Part shown: in pieces, positions 17,201 to 25,218 of the stretch
Layout of the letters: each line of letters starts with the position of its first letter
Numbering within the stretch: the first letter of the stretch is position 1
Assembly (NCBI RefSeq): GCF_013410105.1
Contig: NZ_JACCCJ010000003.1
Span: 124,001-188,000, forward strand
Reading direction: 5' to 3'
From: Sphingopyxis sp. JAI108
GTDB lineage: Bacteria; Pseudomonadota; Alphaproteobacteria; Sphingomonadales; Sphingomonadaceae
Length of the DNA stretch: 64,000 bases
Notes under the pieces: model-generated
The model's database searches: none
The model's input: the letters and a program-made list of their open reading frames with translations, nothing else
Told to the model about the DNA's origin: nothing
Translations under genes and position numbers: made by a program

Positions 17201-19200
17201 GCCGCCAGCGCGCTGCTGGTGCTGCCGATCGCGACCGAGCCCTGGCCCACCACCGTATTCTGATAGCCGATGCCAACCGCACCCTGCGCCGCCGTGCCGG
17301 GCGTGCTGATCGCCTGTCCGCCCCCGCCGACCATGTTGGTGTTGCCCATAGCCACCGAGCCATTGCCGGTCGCAGTATTGTCCTTGCCCTGCGCCACTGC
17401 GCCGTCGCCCGTCGCGGTGCTGGGGTCGCCGATCGCCACTGCGCCGTCGCCATTGGCGACGTTGCCCGCGCCGATCGCCACCGCCTTGCCGCCGGTGGCC
17501 GTGGTATTGGTGCCGATGGCGACCGAGTCGGCCGAATTGGCGATCGCGTTCGTTCCGGCCGCAATCGCATTCTGGGCGCTCGCGGTCGCGGTGTCGCCCA
17601 TGGCCAGCGCGCTTGCGCCGCTCGCCAAAGCGCTTACCCCGAGCGCCGTCGAGCGCGCGAGGGTCGCACGAGTGCCATTGCCGAGCGCTACGGCGGCAAT
17701 GTCCGTACCTTCGGCGCCCGACCCGATCGCGATCGAGCCAATTCCGCTGGACACAGCAGCATTACCCAGTGCCAGTGCGAAGTTACCCGAAGCATTTGCA
17801 TTGGGACCGAGCGTTGACGAGCTTATGCCGGACGCACGGGAATTTACCCCGATCGCAACGGCGAACTGGGCCGATGCCACGCTTTGGCGTCCGATCGCGG
17901 TGGCGTCGGCCACATTTGCCGTCACGTCCGTCCCGATGGCGATGGCGCTCTCAGCGAGAGCACCCGTTCCGGCGCCCGTGCGTCCGCCCAGATAGACGGC
18001 GTTCACGCCGGTGGCGGTTGCTCCAAAGCCAATCGCAGTGCCGTTGGTCTGGCTGGCCAAGGCATTGTGGCCGATCGATGTGGTGCCGTTGGCGGCGACG
18101 CCGATACCGGCATTGGTTCCGATCGCGACGTTGTCGCTGCCGGTGACCAGGCTGCCTGCGGAGGCGGAGAGCGTAGCGTCATAGGCAACGGTCCCGTCGC
18201 CGGTCCCGAGAGCGACGTTGCGTGTCCCTGTGACGCCGGAGCCGGCGCCGCGCATCACGCTGGCGATGCCGCCGCCCATGGCGGTATTCTGCGCGCCGGT
18301 CACGAGCGCCCCGGATGCGAGGCCCACCGCAACCGAGCTGGCGTTGCCGGTGGTGGATCCGGAGCCGGCGCCTTGCCCGACAGCAACGGTACCGCTGCCG
18401 ATGGCTAAAGCCTGCGCTCCGAGCGCGAGCGAGCTGTTGCCGGTCGCCCTGGCGCCGTTGCCGACAGCGGTGGCCGCACTATCTGTCGCCTGGCTCAAGC
18501 TGCCGACAGCGACAGCATTGGCGCTGGTTGCCTGGCTCGATACGCCGACGGCCGTTGCGGCGCCGCCGCTAGCGGTGGCCGTGGAACCGATGGCAGTCCC
18601 GTTCGCCGCGCTGGCGGTGCTGTTGACACCAAAGGCAGATGCGCCATCCGCAATGGCGCGGGCGTTTCCGCCCACGGCGAGCGCGTTGACGCCGGTTGCG
18701 TTCGCAAAGACACCGATGCCTATGGCGTTGAGGCCGCTGGCCCCCATCGCATAGCCGATGGCGATCGAAGCATTGCCCGTCGCGGTAGCGGCGGTGCCAA
18801 TCGCGACGCCATTGTCGCCATTTACATCGGCGTTGGCGCCGATTGCGGTTGAGGCGGAGCCGGTAACGTTGCTGCCACAACCGATGGCGGTGCTTTGATT
18901 CCCTGCAGAGGGATTGGTGCAGTTGGCGGTGTTGGTCAGCACCCCATTACCGATAACGGTCTGCCCGAACGCCGCCTGCGGAGCCATCATGCCCACCGCA
19001 AGCACGGCGGCCATCCCGCCGCCGCCGAGGGCGCCCAGTCCAAGCTGGTCGCGGTTCACTCCGAGCACACGGTGTGCCCGACGCAGCACCGCCATCAACC
19101 GGCGCCGCTGGGTCCAGCCCATGCCTGCCGCGCCCAGTACCCAGCCTTGTGCCAGTTCCGCATTGCGTCGTCCGTTCGATACAGTCTCGAAATTGCTCAT
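14254..19200 (-). CDS. YadA-like trimeric autotransporter adhesin
   Basis: A 1648-residue surface adhesin. Residues 1-80 form an extended signal peptide (basic stretch with GWTQRRRLMAVLRR, hydrophobic core MAAVLAVGMMAPQAAFGQ). Residues about 90-720 are YadA head repeats with the recurring AIG-x-x-A-x-A-x-G pattern. About six neck-type motifs follow (NVAAGRISGGSTDAINGSQL and variants), alternating with stalk repeats of DGRVTTVEGDVTNL. The last 90 residues are the YadA anchor (DSFAGTAGALAAAGLP, then a barrel ending in GANVGVGFQF). Three chains assemble one outer-membrane barrel. GGAGAAAT precedes the start codon. The BamE-like and Skp-like genes follow in the same direction and probably form an operon. 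Confidence 0.95.
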   Translation of the reverse strand: MSNFETVSNGRRNAELAQGWVLGAAGMGWTQRRRLMAVLRRAHRVLGVNRDQLGLGALGGGGMAAVLAVGMMAPQAAFGQTVIGNGVLTNTANCTNPSAGNQSTAIGCGSNVTGSASTAIGANADVNGDNGVAIGTAATATGNASIAIGYAMGASGLNAIGIGVFANATGVNALAVGGNARAIADGASAFGVNSTASAANGTAIGSTATASGGAATAVGVSSQATSANAVAVGSLSQATDSAATAVGNGARATGNSSLALGAQALAIGSGTVAVGQGAGSGSTTGNASSVAVGLASGALVTGAQNTAMGGGIASVMRGAGSGVTGTRNVALGTGDGTVAYDATLSASAGSLVTGSDNVAIGTNAGIGVAANGTTSIGHNALASQTNGTAIGFGATATGVNAVYLGGRTGAGTGALAESAIAIGTDVTANVADATAIGRQSVASAQFAVAIGVNSRASGISSSTLGPNANASGNFALALGNAAVSSGIGSIAIGSGAEGTDIAAVALGNGTRATLARSTALGVSALASGASALAMGDTATASAQNAIAAGTNAIANSADSVAIGTNTTATGGKAVAIGAGNVANGDGAVAIGDPSTATGDGAVAQGKDNTATGNGSVAMGNTNMVGGGGQAISTPGTAAQGAVGIGYQNTVVGQGSVAIGSTSSALAAGAVAFGDTAMANNAGDVALGSGSSTLAAVGTAAATINGTNYAFAGTTPTSTVSVGATGSERTITNVAAGRISGGSTDAINGSQLFATNQAVDSIGTQVTQNTTDITNLDGRVTTTEGNITNLDGRVTTVEGDLTNLGNTITTINNGGGIKYFHANSVLADSQALGTDSVAIGPNAVANNAGDVALGNGSTTDVAVATTGTTIGGTNYAFAGTAPTSTLSIGALGAERTITNVAAGRIDGSSTDAVNGSQLFATNTQVTQNTTDIANLDGRVTTVEGDVTNLDGRVTTVEGDIVNLDNRVTTVEGTVTNLGDALTEIAGDTSTTYTDANGDGIRYARTNETGLAETDAFAQGVGSTALGYQAAATGANTVALGRDSQATIDGSLALGSGSVADRAIAPVSGTIPAGIGFVPYNTTDATLLGAVSVGNAATSEYRQITNVADGTQAQDAVTLRQLQGAISSVSVTPIQYFHANSSAVDSLAAGLESIAVGPTTVVNGDNGIGIGNGAIVDQTAPGGTAIGQNARVSQADGIAFGTNSIANGIQSIAIGPGANASFAGSVALGAGATTSVGSRTGYAGYGLAAPQNSAGEVSVGSAGAERQLTNVAAGSAPTDAVNVSQLNQVAQNTATSLGGGASYNPTTGAFTGPTYNVGGNTYNNVGDALGAQNTAVTNLDNRVTTVEGNVTNLGDSVAAGLGGGSTYNSTTGTVTTNLNVGGNNYNNVNDALQALNQTASAGWNIQANGGPSTNIASNGTLNVTAGSNTVVTLSGNQLQIAMADNPTFNGVVNANGGLNVGANTSVNMGGNVVQNIGAGAINVTSTDAVNGSQLYPIQQLANNSVQYDAAGNSVTFNPGGSATTLHNVAAGVAPTDAVNVQQLGDGLASTLQSANAYTDSRLANFEFDLGNARRDSFAGTAGALAAAGLPQAFEPGRGMLAFGAGTYRGESAFALGLSRVMDDGRTVIKAGATYDTQQRAGANVGVGFQF
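16278..16410 (-). repeat. 42-bp in-frame repeats in the adhesin stalk
   Basis: Three near-identical 42-base units encode 14-residue stalk repeats (LDGRVTTVEGDVTN and variants). Further copies lie near 15160-15200 and 16800-16880. Such units form the coiled-coil stalk and can change copy number by slippage or recombination, altering the reach of the adhesin. Confidence 0.7.
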
Positions 19201-19342
19201 GATATTTCTCCTGCTCTGGCCCGATCCGATCGATGATATCGGGTGCTAAAATGGGGAGAGAGCCGCCGCGCGACGAGGCACGCCCGGAATCTGCGGTTTG
19301 TTGGAATGATCGACAGCCGCGCCTGCGGACGCCGGCTTCTGG

Positions 19343-19960
19343 CTAGGGTGTCTGGCTACCCGGCGTGACGGTAACGACCACGCAGCTTGCGCCGCTCGCG
19401 ATCATCAGCGCCTGTCCTTGTCCGCCGCCGAGTTGATAGACTGGAACGCCCGACAGGTCGGCCGCGGAGATGCTCCCCGCCGGCAGATCCTTCACAACCT
19501 GCTGGCACGGCTTTTGAAAGGGGGCGACCCGCACGAAATGTCCCTCGCAGCCCTTCGCCGAGGGCGCGGCGAAGACCAGCCCCGCTGCCTTTCCTTTCAG
19601 ATCAGGCAGATTATACGTCAAGCCGACGGTGCCTTGAACGACATGTGCGTCGGGCGCTTGTTTGTTCGTCTCGGTGCGCACCGCATAGTCGGCGCCCTGC
19701 GAGACCAAGTCGCCCAGCACCGAATAAAGCCGGGCGCATTTTTGGGCCCCAAGCTTGCTGGCCTGTTCGGAGAACACGCGAGCGCCAGGTGAAATCGCCC
19801 CGGCCGCGAGCGGAGGGGTTGGAGCCGTCGCTGGCGCTGCGGATGCGGTAGCGCCGGCCGTGCTAACGATCGCCAAGCCGACCAGGAGAATTCTCTTCTT
19901 CCGCTTCGAAAGAGTCAAAGCTCCAACCTCCATTCCATGGAGTTTTACGTAATGATTCAT
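19343..19960 (-). CDS. Secreted hypothetical protein beside the adhesin
   Basis: A 205-residue protein with an N-terminal basic stretch (LSKRKKR) and signal peptide or anchor (ILLVGLAIVSTAGATASA), a Pro/Ala-rich linker, then a compact domain with two pairs of cysteines (QKCARLY, KGCEGHF, KPCQQVV, ASCVVV) that could form disulphides. AGGGGT precedes the start. I do not recognise the family. It lies upstream of the autotransporter gene with 142 bases between them and may be part of the same surface system. Confidence 0.75.
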   Translation of the reverse strand: MNHYVKLHGMEVGALTLSKRKKRILLVGLAIVSTAGATASAAPATAPTPPLAAGAISPGARVFSEQASKLGAQKCARLYSVLGDLVSQGADYAVRTETNKQAPDAHVVQGTVGLTYNLPDLKGKAAGLVFAAPSAKGCEGHFVRVAPFQKPCQQVVKDLPAGSISAADLSGVPVYQLGGGQGQALMIASGASCVVVTVTPGSQTP

Positions 19961-19986
19961 TTGGCGACCCCTATTTTCGTTGAAAT

Positions 19987-20053
19987 ATACGTATGCTTAC
20001 ACTAATGTAAGGTTAGTTGACATATATGTAAGTGACCGAATCACTATATTTCA
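19987..20053. promoter_or_regulatory. Cluster of AT-rich palindromes upstream of the adhesin locus
   Basis: Within 70 bases lie ATACGTAT (19987), TTACA-CTAA-TGTAA (19997-20010), ACATATATGT (20020-20029) and ATGTACAT (near 20053). All are symmetric and share TGTA/TACA half-sites. They sit directly before the secreted-protein gene and suggest binding of a dimeric regulator. Two of the motifs recur upstream of the PilZ gene near 38003-38094. Confidence 0.4.
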
Positions 20054-21004
20054 TGTACATAGGTAAGAATCGGAATTCGAGGCGTCAAATCAATTTTTAT
20101 AAGAAAGAGTCTTAGTGAATTGTTAACAGCCATTAAGAATATAATAGTTCACAGCCTCCTGAATTTAACAAATTCAGAATTGATTTATACTTTTTCATGA
20201 TCCCTGCGGTTGCTTGGTTAGCTTTGAGCAGTCCTCCTCGTCCTCAGTCTGCCGCTAGTGGATCTCCTCATTATGACCCCGTGCGACATCGCCTGTGCCT
20301 TTCAGGTGCGACGCGCGTGGCCCGACGTCGTGCTCTGCCGAAAACATAAAGTGCCCATTGATGGCGCGTGGAACCGGGACACCAGATATTCCCGGAGTTG
20401 CCGACAAATCGGCTCCCGCTACCGGCGCATCAACAATGATACAATGACACATCCTATCAGGTGGAGATAGTCACTTTGTATAGTTTACAAAGGGTTACTG
20501 GTTTGAAAATGAAAAGCCAGCCGTCGGTGCGTTGTCGAACCCGCAGAGTGTTCCTAGTCTTGGCAACAGGTCGTCCTTGCCCTTTAGGGGTTGGCCTTCT
20601 CGCGCTCGGATTTGACCATGCTGCAGTTTGCATTTGCGATCGCGTTGGCCTTGGCCTTGCTGATTGCTGGCAACATGCCAGCGTTGGTGGAAGCAGTGCT
20701 CTTGCCGTTTCTGAGCCCTAGTGCAGCGTGGTTGATCGGCGCGTTGATCTTCCGAAGGGTTGGAAGGGTCGCAGATCGCTTCCGCGACCGGTGGATTCCG
20801 GTCATAACCGACCGGCATACGGTCAGCGTCCGCTTCTCTCAATTTCCCGCCAAAAGCAGCCTGACCGGAAACGGCCAGTTTGGCCCAAAACACGACTTTG
20901 ATTGGACATCCCCACCCACTCAAGAACCTTTCAGCAGAGCAGACCCGGCGCGAGTCGGAGTGGAGGACGATTATCTGAGGGAAGTAGAATTCCCGCTTCA
21001 CATG
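20054..21004. other. Long gap without a supported gene
   Basis: The first part (to about 20210) is AT-rich compared with the rest of the window and may be a foreign or regulatory segment. From 20460 on, open frames exist on both strands (for example a hydrophobic plus-strand frame from 20618), but neither has a ribosome site or a recognisable domain. I treat the stretch as intergenic, probably the left border zone of the mobilisable element. Confidence 0.45.
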
Positions 21005-21366
21005 AAAGGCAAACAGGTTCGGCGTCCCGCCTGCGGCGGCCGCGCTCTATTCCGCTTCGCTCTACCGAGCCACCGCTGCGCGCCGTCTCGTCGGCTGACG
21101 CCGTAACGATCGCTGACGCGAATGGCCGGAGCCTGGCTCCGCTCGGAGGTCATCGCGCGTGCCGCGCGCTGGCGTGGCCTCCGGCCGTGCGGGGTGGCCG
21201 GTCGATCTCCTCTGAGGCCCGCCCGGCAGGGCGCAACCCCTGCGGGGTCCTCCATTGCATTTCGGCCTGCGGTGCGCCCTGCTTGCAGGCGGGCCTCTCC
21301 GGTCGCTCTCGCCGCCCACCCCGCTCAGCCGGGGCTGCGGTGGTTTGAAAGAGCAAAGGAGAGATT
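21005..21366 (+). promoter_or_regulatory. GC-rich, hairpin-dense leader upstream of the ParB-like gene
   Basis: About 360 bases before the ParB-like gene contain several potential hairpins: GGAGC-CTG-GCTCC near 21132, GCGCG-TGC-CGCGC near 21156, GGCCGGAG (21125) pairing with CTCCGGCC (21178), and GCCTGC pairing with GCAGGC at 21270-21296. No frame through it looks like protein. It may be a structured 5' leader or a partition or replication control site. The ribosome site AAAGGAG lies at the end. Confidence 0.4.
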
Positions 21367-21369
21367 ATC

Positions 21370-23118
21370 ATGGAACTCAAGCATATCGAACTGTCGCAGC
21401 TTGTCGTGTCGCCCGCCAACATGCGCGGCGTTGCGAAGAAGCCAGACCTCACCAACATCCTGCCGTCCGTGCGGGCGCGCGGGATTTTGGTCCCATTGAT
21501 CGTTCGCCCCAATGGCGCGGAAGATGCCTATGAGATCGTCGCGGGCAAGCGGCGCTACCATGCGGCGCTGACCATTGCCGACGAACAGGGCGGCATCGAT
21601 CCGCTGCCCTGCGCGGTCATGGAGGCCGGGGACGATGCGGCGGCGCTCGAAGCATCGCTTATCGAAAACATCGCCCGTCTCGACCCCGACGAGGTATCGC
21701 GCTGCGAATCCTTCACCCGGCTTGTTCGCGAAGGGCGGAGAATCGAGGACATCGGCCTGACATTCGGTTTGACCAGCTTGCAGGTGAAGCGGACGCTCGC
21801 CATCGGCAATCTCTTGCCCCGCATCCGCACCCTCTATCGCAGCGACAAGATCGATGCGGTGACGATGCGCCACCTGACGCTTGCTACCAAGGCGCAGCAG
21901 CGCGAGTGGCTGGCGCTGGTCGATTGCCCCGAGAAGCACGCCCCGACCGGCACCCAGCTCAAGGCATGGCTGTTCGGCGGCAGTGCGATTGTGACCAAGG
22001 TCGCGATGTTCGACCTTGCCGAATATAGGGGCGCAGTGATTTCGGACCTGTTCGGCGAAGACAGCTATTTTGCCGATGCCGATGCTTTCTGGACCGCGCA
22101 GATGGCCGAGGTCGAGAAGCAGGCCGACTTCTATCGCGATAACGGCTGGGCCGATGTCGTCGTCATGAATCGCGGGGCCTATTTCAATTCGTGGGAGCAT
22201 GAACGCTGCCCGAAGAAGAAAGGCGGCAAGGTCTACGCGTCTGTCAGCTATCGCGGCGAGATCGCATTTCATGAAGGCTATATCACCAAAAAGGAAGCGC
22301 GGCAGCGCGCCAAGGGACAGGCAGACACCCCCAAGCCGGTGCGCCCCGAAGTCAGCGCGGCGCTCGGCAACTATATCGACCTGCACCGCCATGGCGCCGT
22401 CCGCGCATCGCTGTTGTCGGAACCGGGCGTTGCGCTTCGCATGATGGTTATCCATGCCATCGTCGAGTCACCGCTGTGGCGGGTCGATGTCGAGAAGCAG
22501 CGCGCGGCGAGCGATGCCATCGCCGAGAGCGTCGAGGTGTCGGCGAGCGAGGCGGCGTTCGACAAGGCGCGGCGGACGGTGCTCGACCTGCTTGGGTTCG
22601 ATGCCGAAGCTCCAACCGTCGTCGGCGGATATGACGGCGATCATGGCGTTGCCGGTCTGTACGCCCGCTTGGCGGCGCTGTCCGATGATGCGGTGATGAG
22701 CATCCTTCCTGTCGTCATGGGCGAAACGCTGGCGGTCGGCAGTGCGGAGGTCGAATTGCTTGGCCAGCTTACCGGCACCGACATGCGCACCAGTTGGAAC
22801 GATACCACCGTGCTGCCCGACCTCATTCGCGACAAGCAATTGCTCAATGCTGTTGTTGCAGAGGTCGCGGGCGCTGACGTCGCCGAGGCCAATGCCGGGG
22901 CGACCGCCAAGGTGCAGCGCGGCATCCTCGTCGATTGCCTCACCGGCGGCATCGGACGCGCCAAGGTCGAGGGTTGGCTTCCCCGCTGGTTCGCCTTCCC
23001 GCCGTCCGGCTATACCGAACGTGGCGGTATCGGCTGTGTCGAGCGGAGCGAGAATATTGCGGCGCTTGTCGCGCAGCCCGAAGTCGCAGGGGAACCGGAG
23101 CTGCGTGAGGCCGCCTGA
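21370..23118 (+). CDS. Large ParB/RepB/Spo0J-like protein of a mobile element
   Basis: A 582-residue protein. Residues 1-110 form a ParB N-terminal domain: LSQLVVSPANMRG, GILVPLIVRP, YEIVAGKRRYHAAL and LIENIARLDPDEVSRCESF. Residues about 115-150 form a helix-turn-helix (RRIEDIGLTFGLTSLQVKR). The long C-terminal half has no motif I can name and is not found in normal chromosomal ParB. Such large ParB-like proteins are common on sphingomonad plasmids and integrative elements, where they act in maintenance or regulation. No parA is adjacent. It starts with a good AAAGGAG site and ends at a strong double hairpin. Confidence 0.85.
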   Translation: MELKHIELSQLVVSPANMRGVAKKPDLTNILPSVRARGILVPLIVRPNGAEDAYEIVAGKRRYHAALTIADEQGGIDPLPCAVMEAGDDAAALEASLIENIARLDPDEVSRCESFTRLVREGRRIEDIGLTFGLTSLQVKRTLAIGNLLPRIRTLYRSDKIDAVTMRHLTLATKAQQREWLALVDCPEKHAPTGTQLKAWLFGGSAIVTKVAMFDLAEYRGAVISDLFGEDSYFADADAFWTAQMAEVEKQADFYRDNGWADVVVMNRGAYFNSWEHERCPKKKGGKVYASVSYRGEIAFHEGYITKKEARQRAKGQADTPKPVRPEVSAALGNYIDLHRHGAVRASLLSEPGVALRMMVIHAIVESPLWRVDVEKQRAASDAIAESVEVSASEAAFDKARRTVLDLLGFDAEAPTVVGGYDGDHGVAGLYARLAALSDDAVMSILPVVMGETLAVGSAEVELLGQLTGTDMRTSWNDTTVLPDLIRDKQLLNAVVAEVAGADVAEANAGATAKVQRGILVDCLTGGIGRAKVEGWLPRWFAFPPSGYTERGGIGCVERSENIAALVAQPEVAGEPELREAA

Positions 23119-23133
23119 CCAGCTTCCATCATT

Positions 23134-23168
23134 GGAGGAACGGCGTTGCCGTTCCTCCAGATTTTTTC
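23134..23168 (+). terminator. Rho-independent terminator after the ParB-like gene
   Basis: A perfect 11-bp stem (GGAGGAACGGC / GCCGTTCCTCC) with a 3-base loop is followed by ATTTTTTC. This is a textbook intrinsic terminator. Confidence 0.9.
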
Positions 23169-23189
23169 GCCCGGCGCAAAGCGCCGGGC
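23169..23189 (+). terminator. Second hairpin directly after the terminator
   Basis: A perfect 9-bp stem (GCCCGGCGC / GCGCCGGGC) with an AAA loop begins right after the T-run. It has no T-run of its own and could back up termination or protect the 3' end. Confidence 0.5.
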
Positions 23190-23236
23190 AATCTGTTCTT
23201 GCCAAGTGACGGGCATTGCCCGAAGATTCTTGAGGA

Positions 23237-24160
23237 ATGCGAACCGACGTCGATCATCTTCCTGCCGCCAAGCAGCGCGAGCTTGAGCGTATCGTCGAGA
23301 TATTGTTCGACGAGTTCGGTCAGGCGACCGAAAACGCGACCGGACGCCGCAAGGGCGCCCGCATCTTGAAGATCATCCTGTTCGGCAGCCACGCCCGCGG
23401 CGATTGGGTCGATGCGCCGCTGTCGGCGAACCAATATAAGTCCGACTATGATATTCTCGTCATCGTCAGCCAGAAGGAGCTGACCGACCGCGCCGCCTAT
23501 TGGGCCAAGGCCGAGGAACGGCTTATTCGCACCTATACCATCGAGAAGGCGCTGCGCACGCCGGTCAACTTCATCGTTCACTCGTTGCACGAGGTGAACG
23601 ATGGACTCGCGCATGGCCGCGTCTTCTTCATGGAGGTCGCGAAGGACGGCATCGCACTGTATGAGGCCGACGACCGGGACCTTGCAACGCCCAAGCCGAA
23701 GACGCCGGAACAAGCGTTGGCGGCGGCACGAGAATATTTTGAAGACGGCATGTCGGGAGCGATGTCACGCCAAAAACTGGCGAAGTACGCGCTGGGAGAA
23801 GGGTTACTCAAAGACGCTGCATTCGATTTTCATCAAACAACCGAGCGGCTCTACTCTTGTCTACTTTTGACGCTGACTTACTACACGCCCTACAATCATA
23901 ACATCGCGTTCCTTCGATCACTAGCCGAAGGGCTTGACCGGCGCCTTCATGGCATTTGGCCGGAGAGCAATCGCAGCGAGCGAGCAATGTTCCAGAAACT
24001 GAAGGAAGCCTACACGAAGGCAAGGTATTCAAAACATTACCGGATCAGTGAAGAAGAGTTGACCTGGCTCGACGCACGCGTCGAGGAATTGGGTCGCGTG
24101 GTCCATGAGGTTTGTTCGGAACGCATCGCTGCTTTGAAGTTGGCGGCTCGTTCGGTATGA
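23237..24160 (+). CDS. Fused nucleotidyltransferase-HEPN protein
   Basis: A 307-residue protein. Residues 40-150 are a minimal nucleotidyltransferase: KIILFGSHARGDW (Gly50-Ser51) and KSDYDILVIV (Asp70-x-Asp72) give the GS...DxD active site. Residues 165-300 resemble a HEPN domain: DAAFDFHQTTERLYSCLLLT, then YNHNIAFLRSLAEGL and a C-terminal ARYSKHYRISEEEL. In MntA/HepT toxin-antitoxin pairs these domains are separate proteins, with the transferase AMPylating the HEPN RNase; here they are fused. I see no clear R-x4-6-H RNase motif, so toxicity is not certain. It is followed after 6 bases by a DUF5677-like gene. Confidence 0.85.
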   Translation: MRTDVDHLPAAKQRELERIVEILFDEFGQATENATGRRKGARILKIILFGSHARGDWVDAPLSANQYKSDYDILVIVSQKELTDRAAYWAKAEERLIRTYTIEKALRTPVNFIVHSLHEVNDGLAHGRVFFMEVAKDGIALYEADDRDLATPKPKTPEQALAAAREYFEDGMSGAMSRQKLAKYALGEGLLKDAAFDFHQTTERLYSCLLLTLTYYTPYNHNIAFLRSLAEGLDRRLHGIWPESNRSERAMFQKLKEAYTKARYSKHYRISEEELTWLDARVEELGRVVHEVCSERIAALKLAARSV

Positions 24161-24166
24161 GGTGGC

Positions 24167-24934
24167 GTGACCAATATAGATCTCGATTTACCACGCGAAG
24201 CTATTCGACGAGCGGCGGTTGATCCGCCGAGTATTACTGCACGGTCAAATTTTGCGGCATTCACCGCCGATACCTTCAAGAGCCTGGGCGAGAAGCTGTT
24301 CGTCTGCGGCCATATACTTGGTGCCGACAGGCGTGATGGCGTTTCACCGTTTGGTCATGGTGATGACGCCGTGGTCGCGGTTTCGATGCTGCTACGAATT
24401 GCGAGCGAACTTGTATCGGGTTGCGCCGACCTCGTGAACAGCCGCCGTCATTACGCCGGTGCGTCACTTGTCCGCCAACTGGTCGAAATTGAATATTTGG
24501 CTTGGGCGTTCGAAAAGAACGATGAAGAATGCCGCCGTTGGCTTCGCAGCACACGCGAAGAACGGCATTCGTTTTTCACGCCAGCCAAGCTTCGCAAAGC
24601 GGCTGGCGGTCACTTCCGTAGTGCCGACTATAGCTTTCATTGCGAGTTGGGCGGGCATCCGGTTCCAGGGTCATGGCGGCTCCTAAACGATGCCGAAGCA
24701 ACTGGGCAGTTGATGCTTTCGGATTGCCTCGGTCATTCAACCCACATTTGGAACCACTTTCTTGGTTGGGCCAAGAACTGCAATACGAACGACAAGGTGT
24801 TCGCCGACATCGTGTTCGGCAACGATGCGAACGCCAAGGTAGCCGAGATGCGGCAGCGCAATGACGAATGGAAACGGCTCGATATGCTGACTACCTTGCC
24901 CGCCCCTCCAGTCGAAAGCGCAGCGGAGCTTTAA
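24167..24934 (+). CDS. DUF5677-like helical protein
   Basis: A 255-residue, mainly helical protein that starts at GTG 6 bases after the nucleotidyltransferase-HEPN gene, so they are co-transcribed. The segments AVSMLLRIASELVSGCADLV and SRRHYAGASLVRQLVEIEYL followed by AWAFEKNDEECRRWLR resemble DUF5677-type proteins, in which an R-x-x-x-E helix pair recurs in HEPN-like folds. The function is unknown. Its coupling to a nucleotidyltransferase-HEPN gene in a mobile element suggests a defence or toxin-antitoxin role, but this is inference from context. Confidence 0.65.
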   Translation: MTNIDLDLPREAIRRAAVDPPSITARSNFAAFTADTFKSLGEKLFVCGHILGADRRDGVSPFGHGDDAVVAVSMLLRIASELVSGCADLVNSRRHYAGASLVRQLVEIEYLAWAFEKNDEECRRWLRSTREERHSFFTPAKLRKAAGGHFRSADYSFHCELGGHPVPGSWRLLNDAEATGQLMLSDCLGHSTHIWNHFLGWAKNCNTNDKVFADIVFGNDANAKVAEMRQRNDEWKRLDMLTTLPAPPVESAAEL

Positions 24935-25218
24935 CAAGGCCGCTTTCAGTCAGCGAGCCGAGCAAGATATGCGAGATTGGGCAACAGCTTCTGTGATGAT
25001 TTGCGCTCGTACCGCAACTTGTCGAGACTCCCAGATTCTGGCATGATCCTGCCCACGGGATGGAATAACTGGCGGCCATCCCGAGGATCATCCTGCCAGG
25101 CATCATGCAGGTCCGGCCGTGGGTCGGGCAGTTGCTGTAGCCCGCACTAGCGGCACACAGCGGACACCGCTTGCACATTCGCGCACCAGTGCGCGAACCG
25201 CCGTTGTGCGAGCTGCAA

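Noticed and set aside
14254..19200. Dense short repeats that might suggest a CRISPR array
   Set aside because: The repeats are in frame, vary in spacing and encode adhesin head and stalk motifs; there are no constant spacers or cas genes.
20591..21106. Plus-strand frame with a hydrophobic start (MLQFAFAIALALALLIAG)
   Set aside because: Only the first 45 residues look protein-like; the rest runs through the structured leader, and no ribosome site or homologue is apparent.
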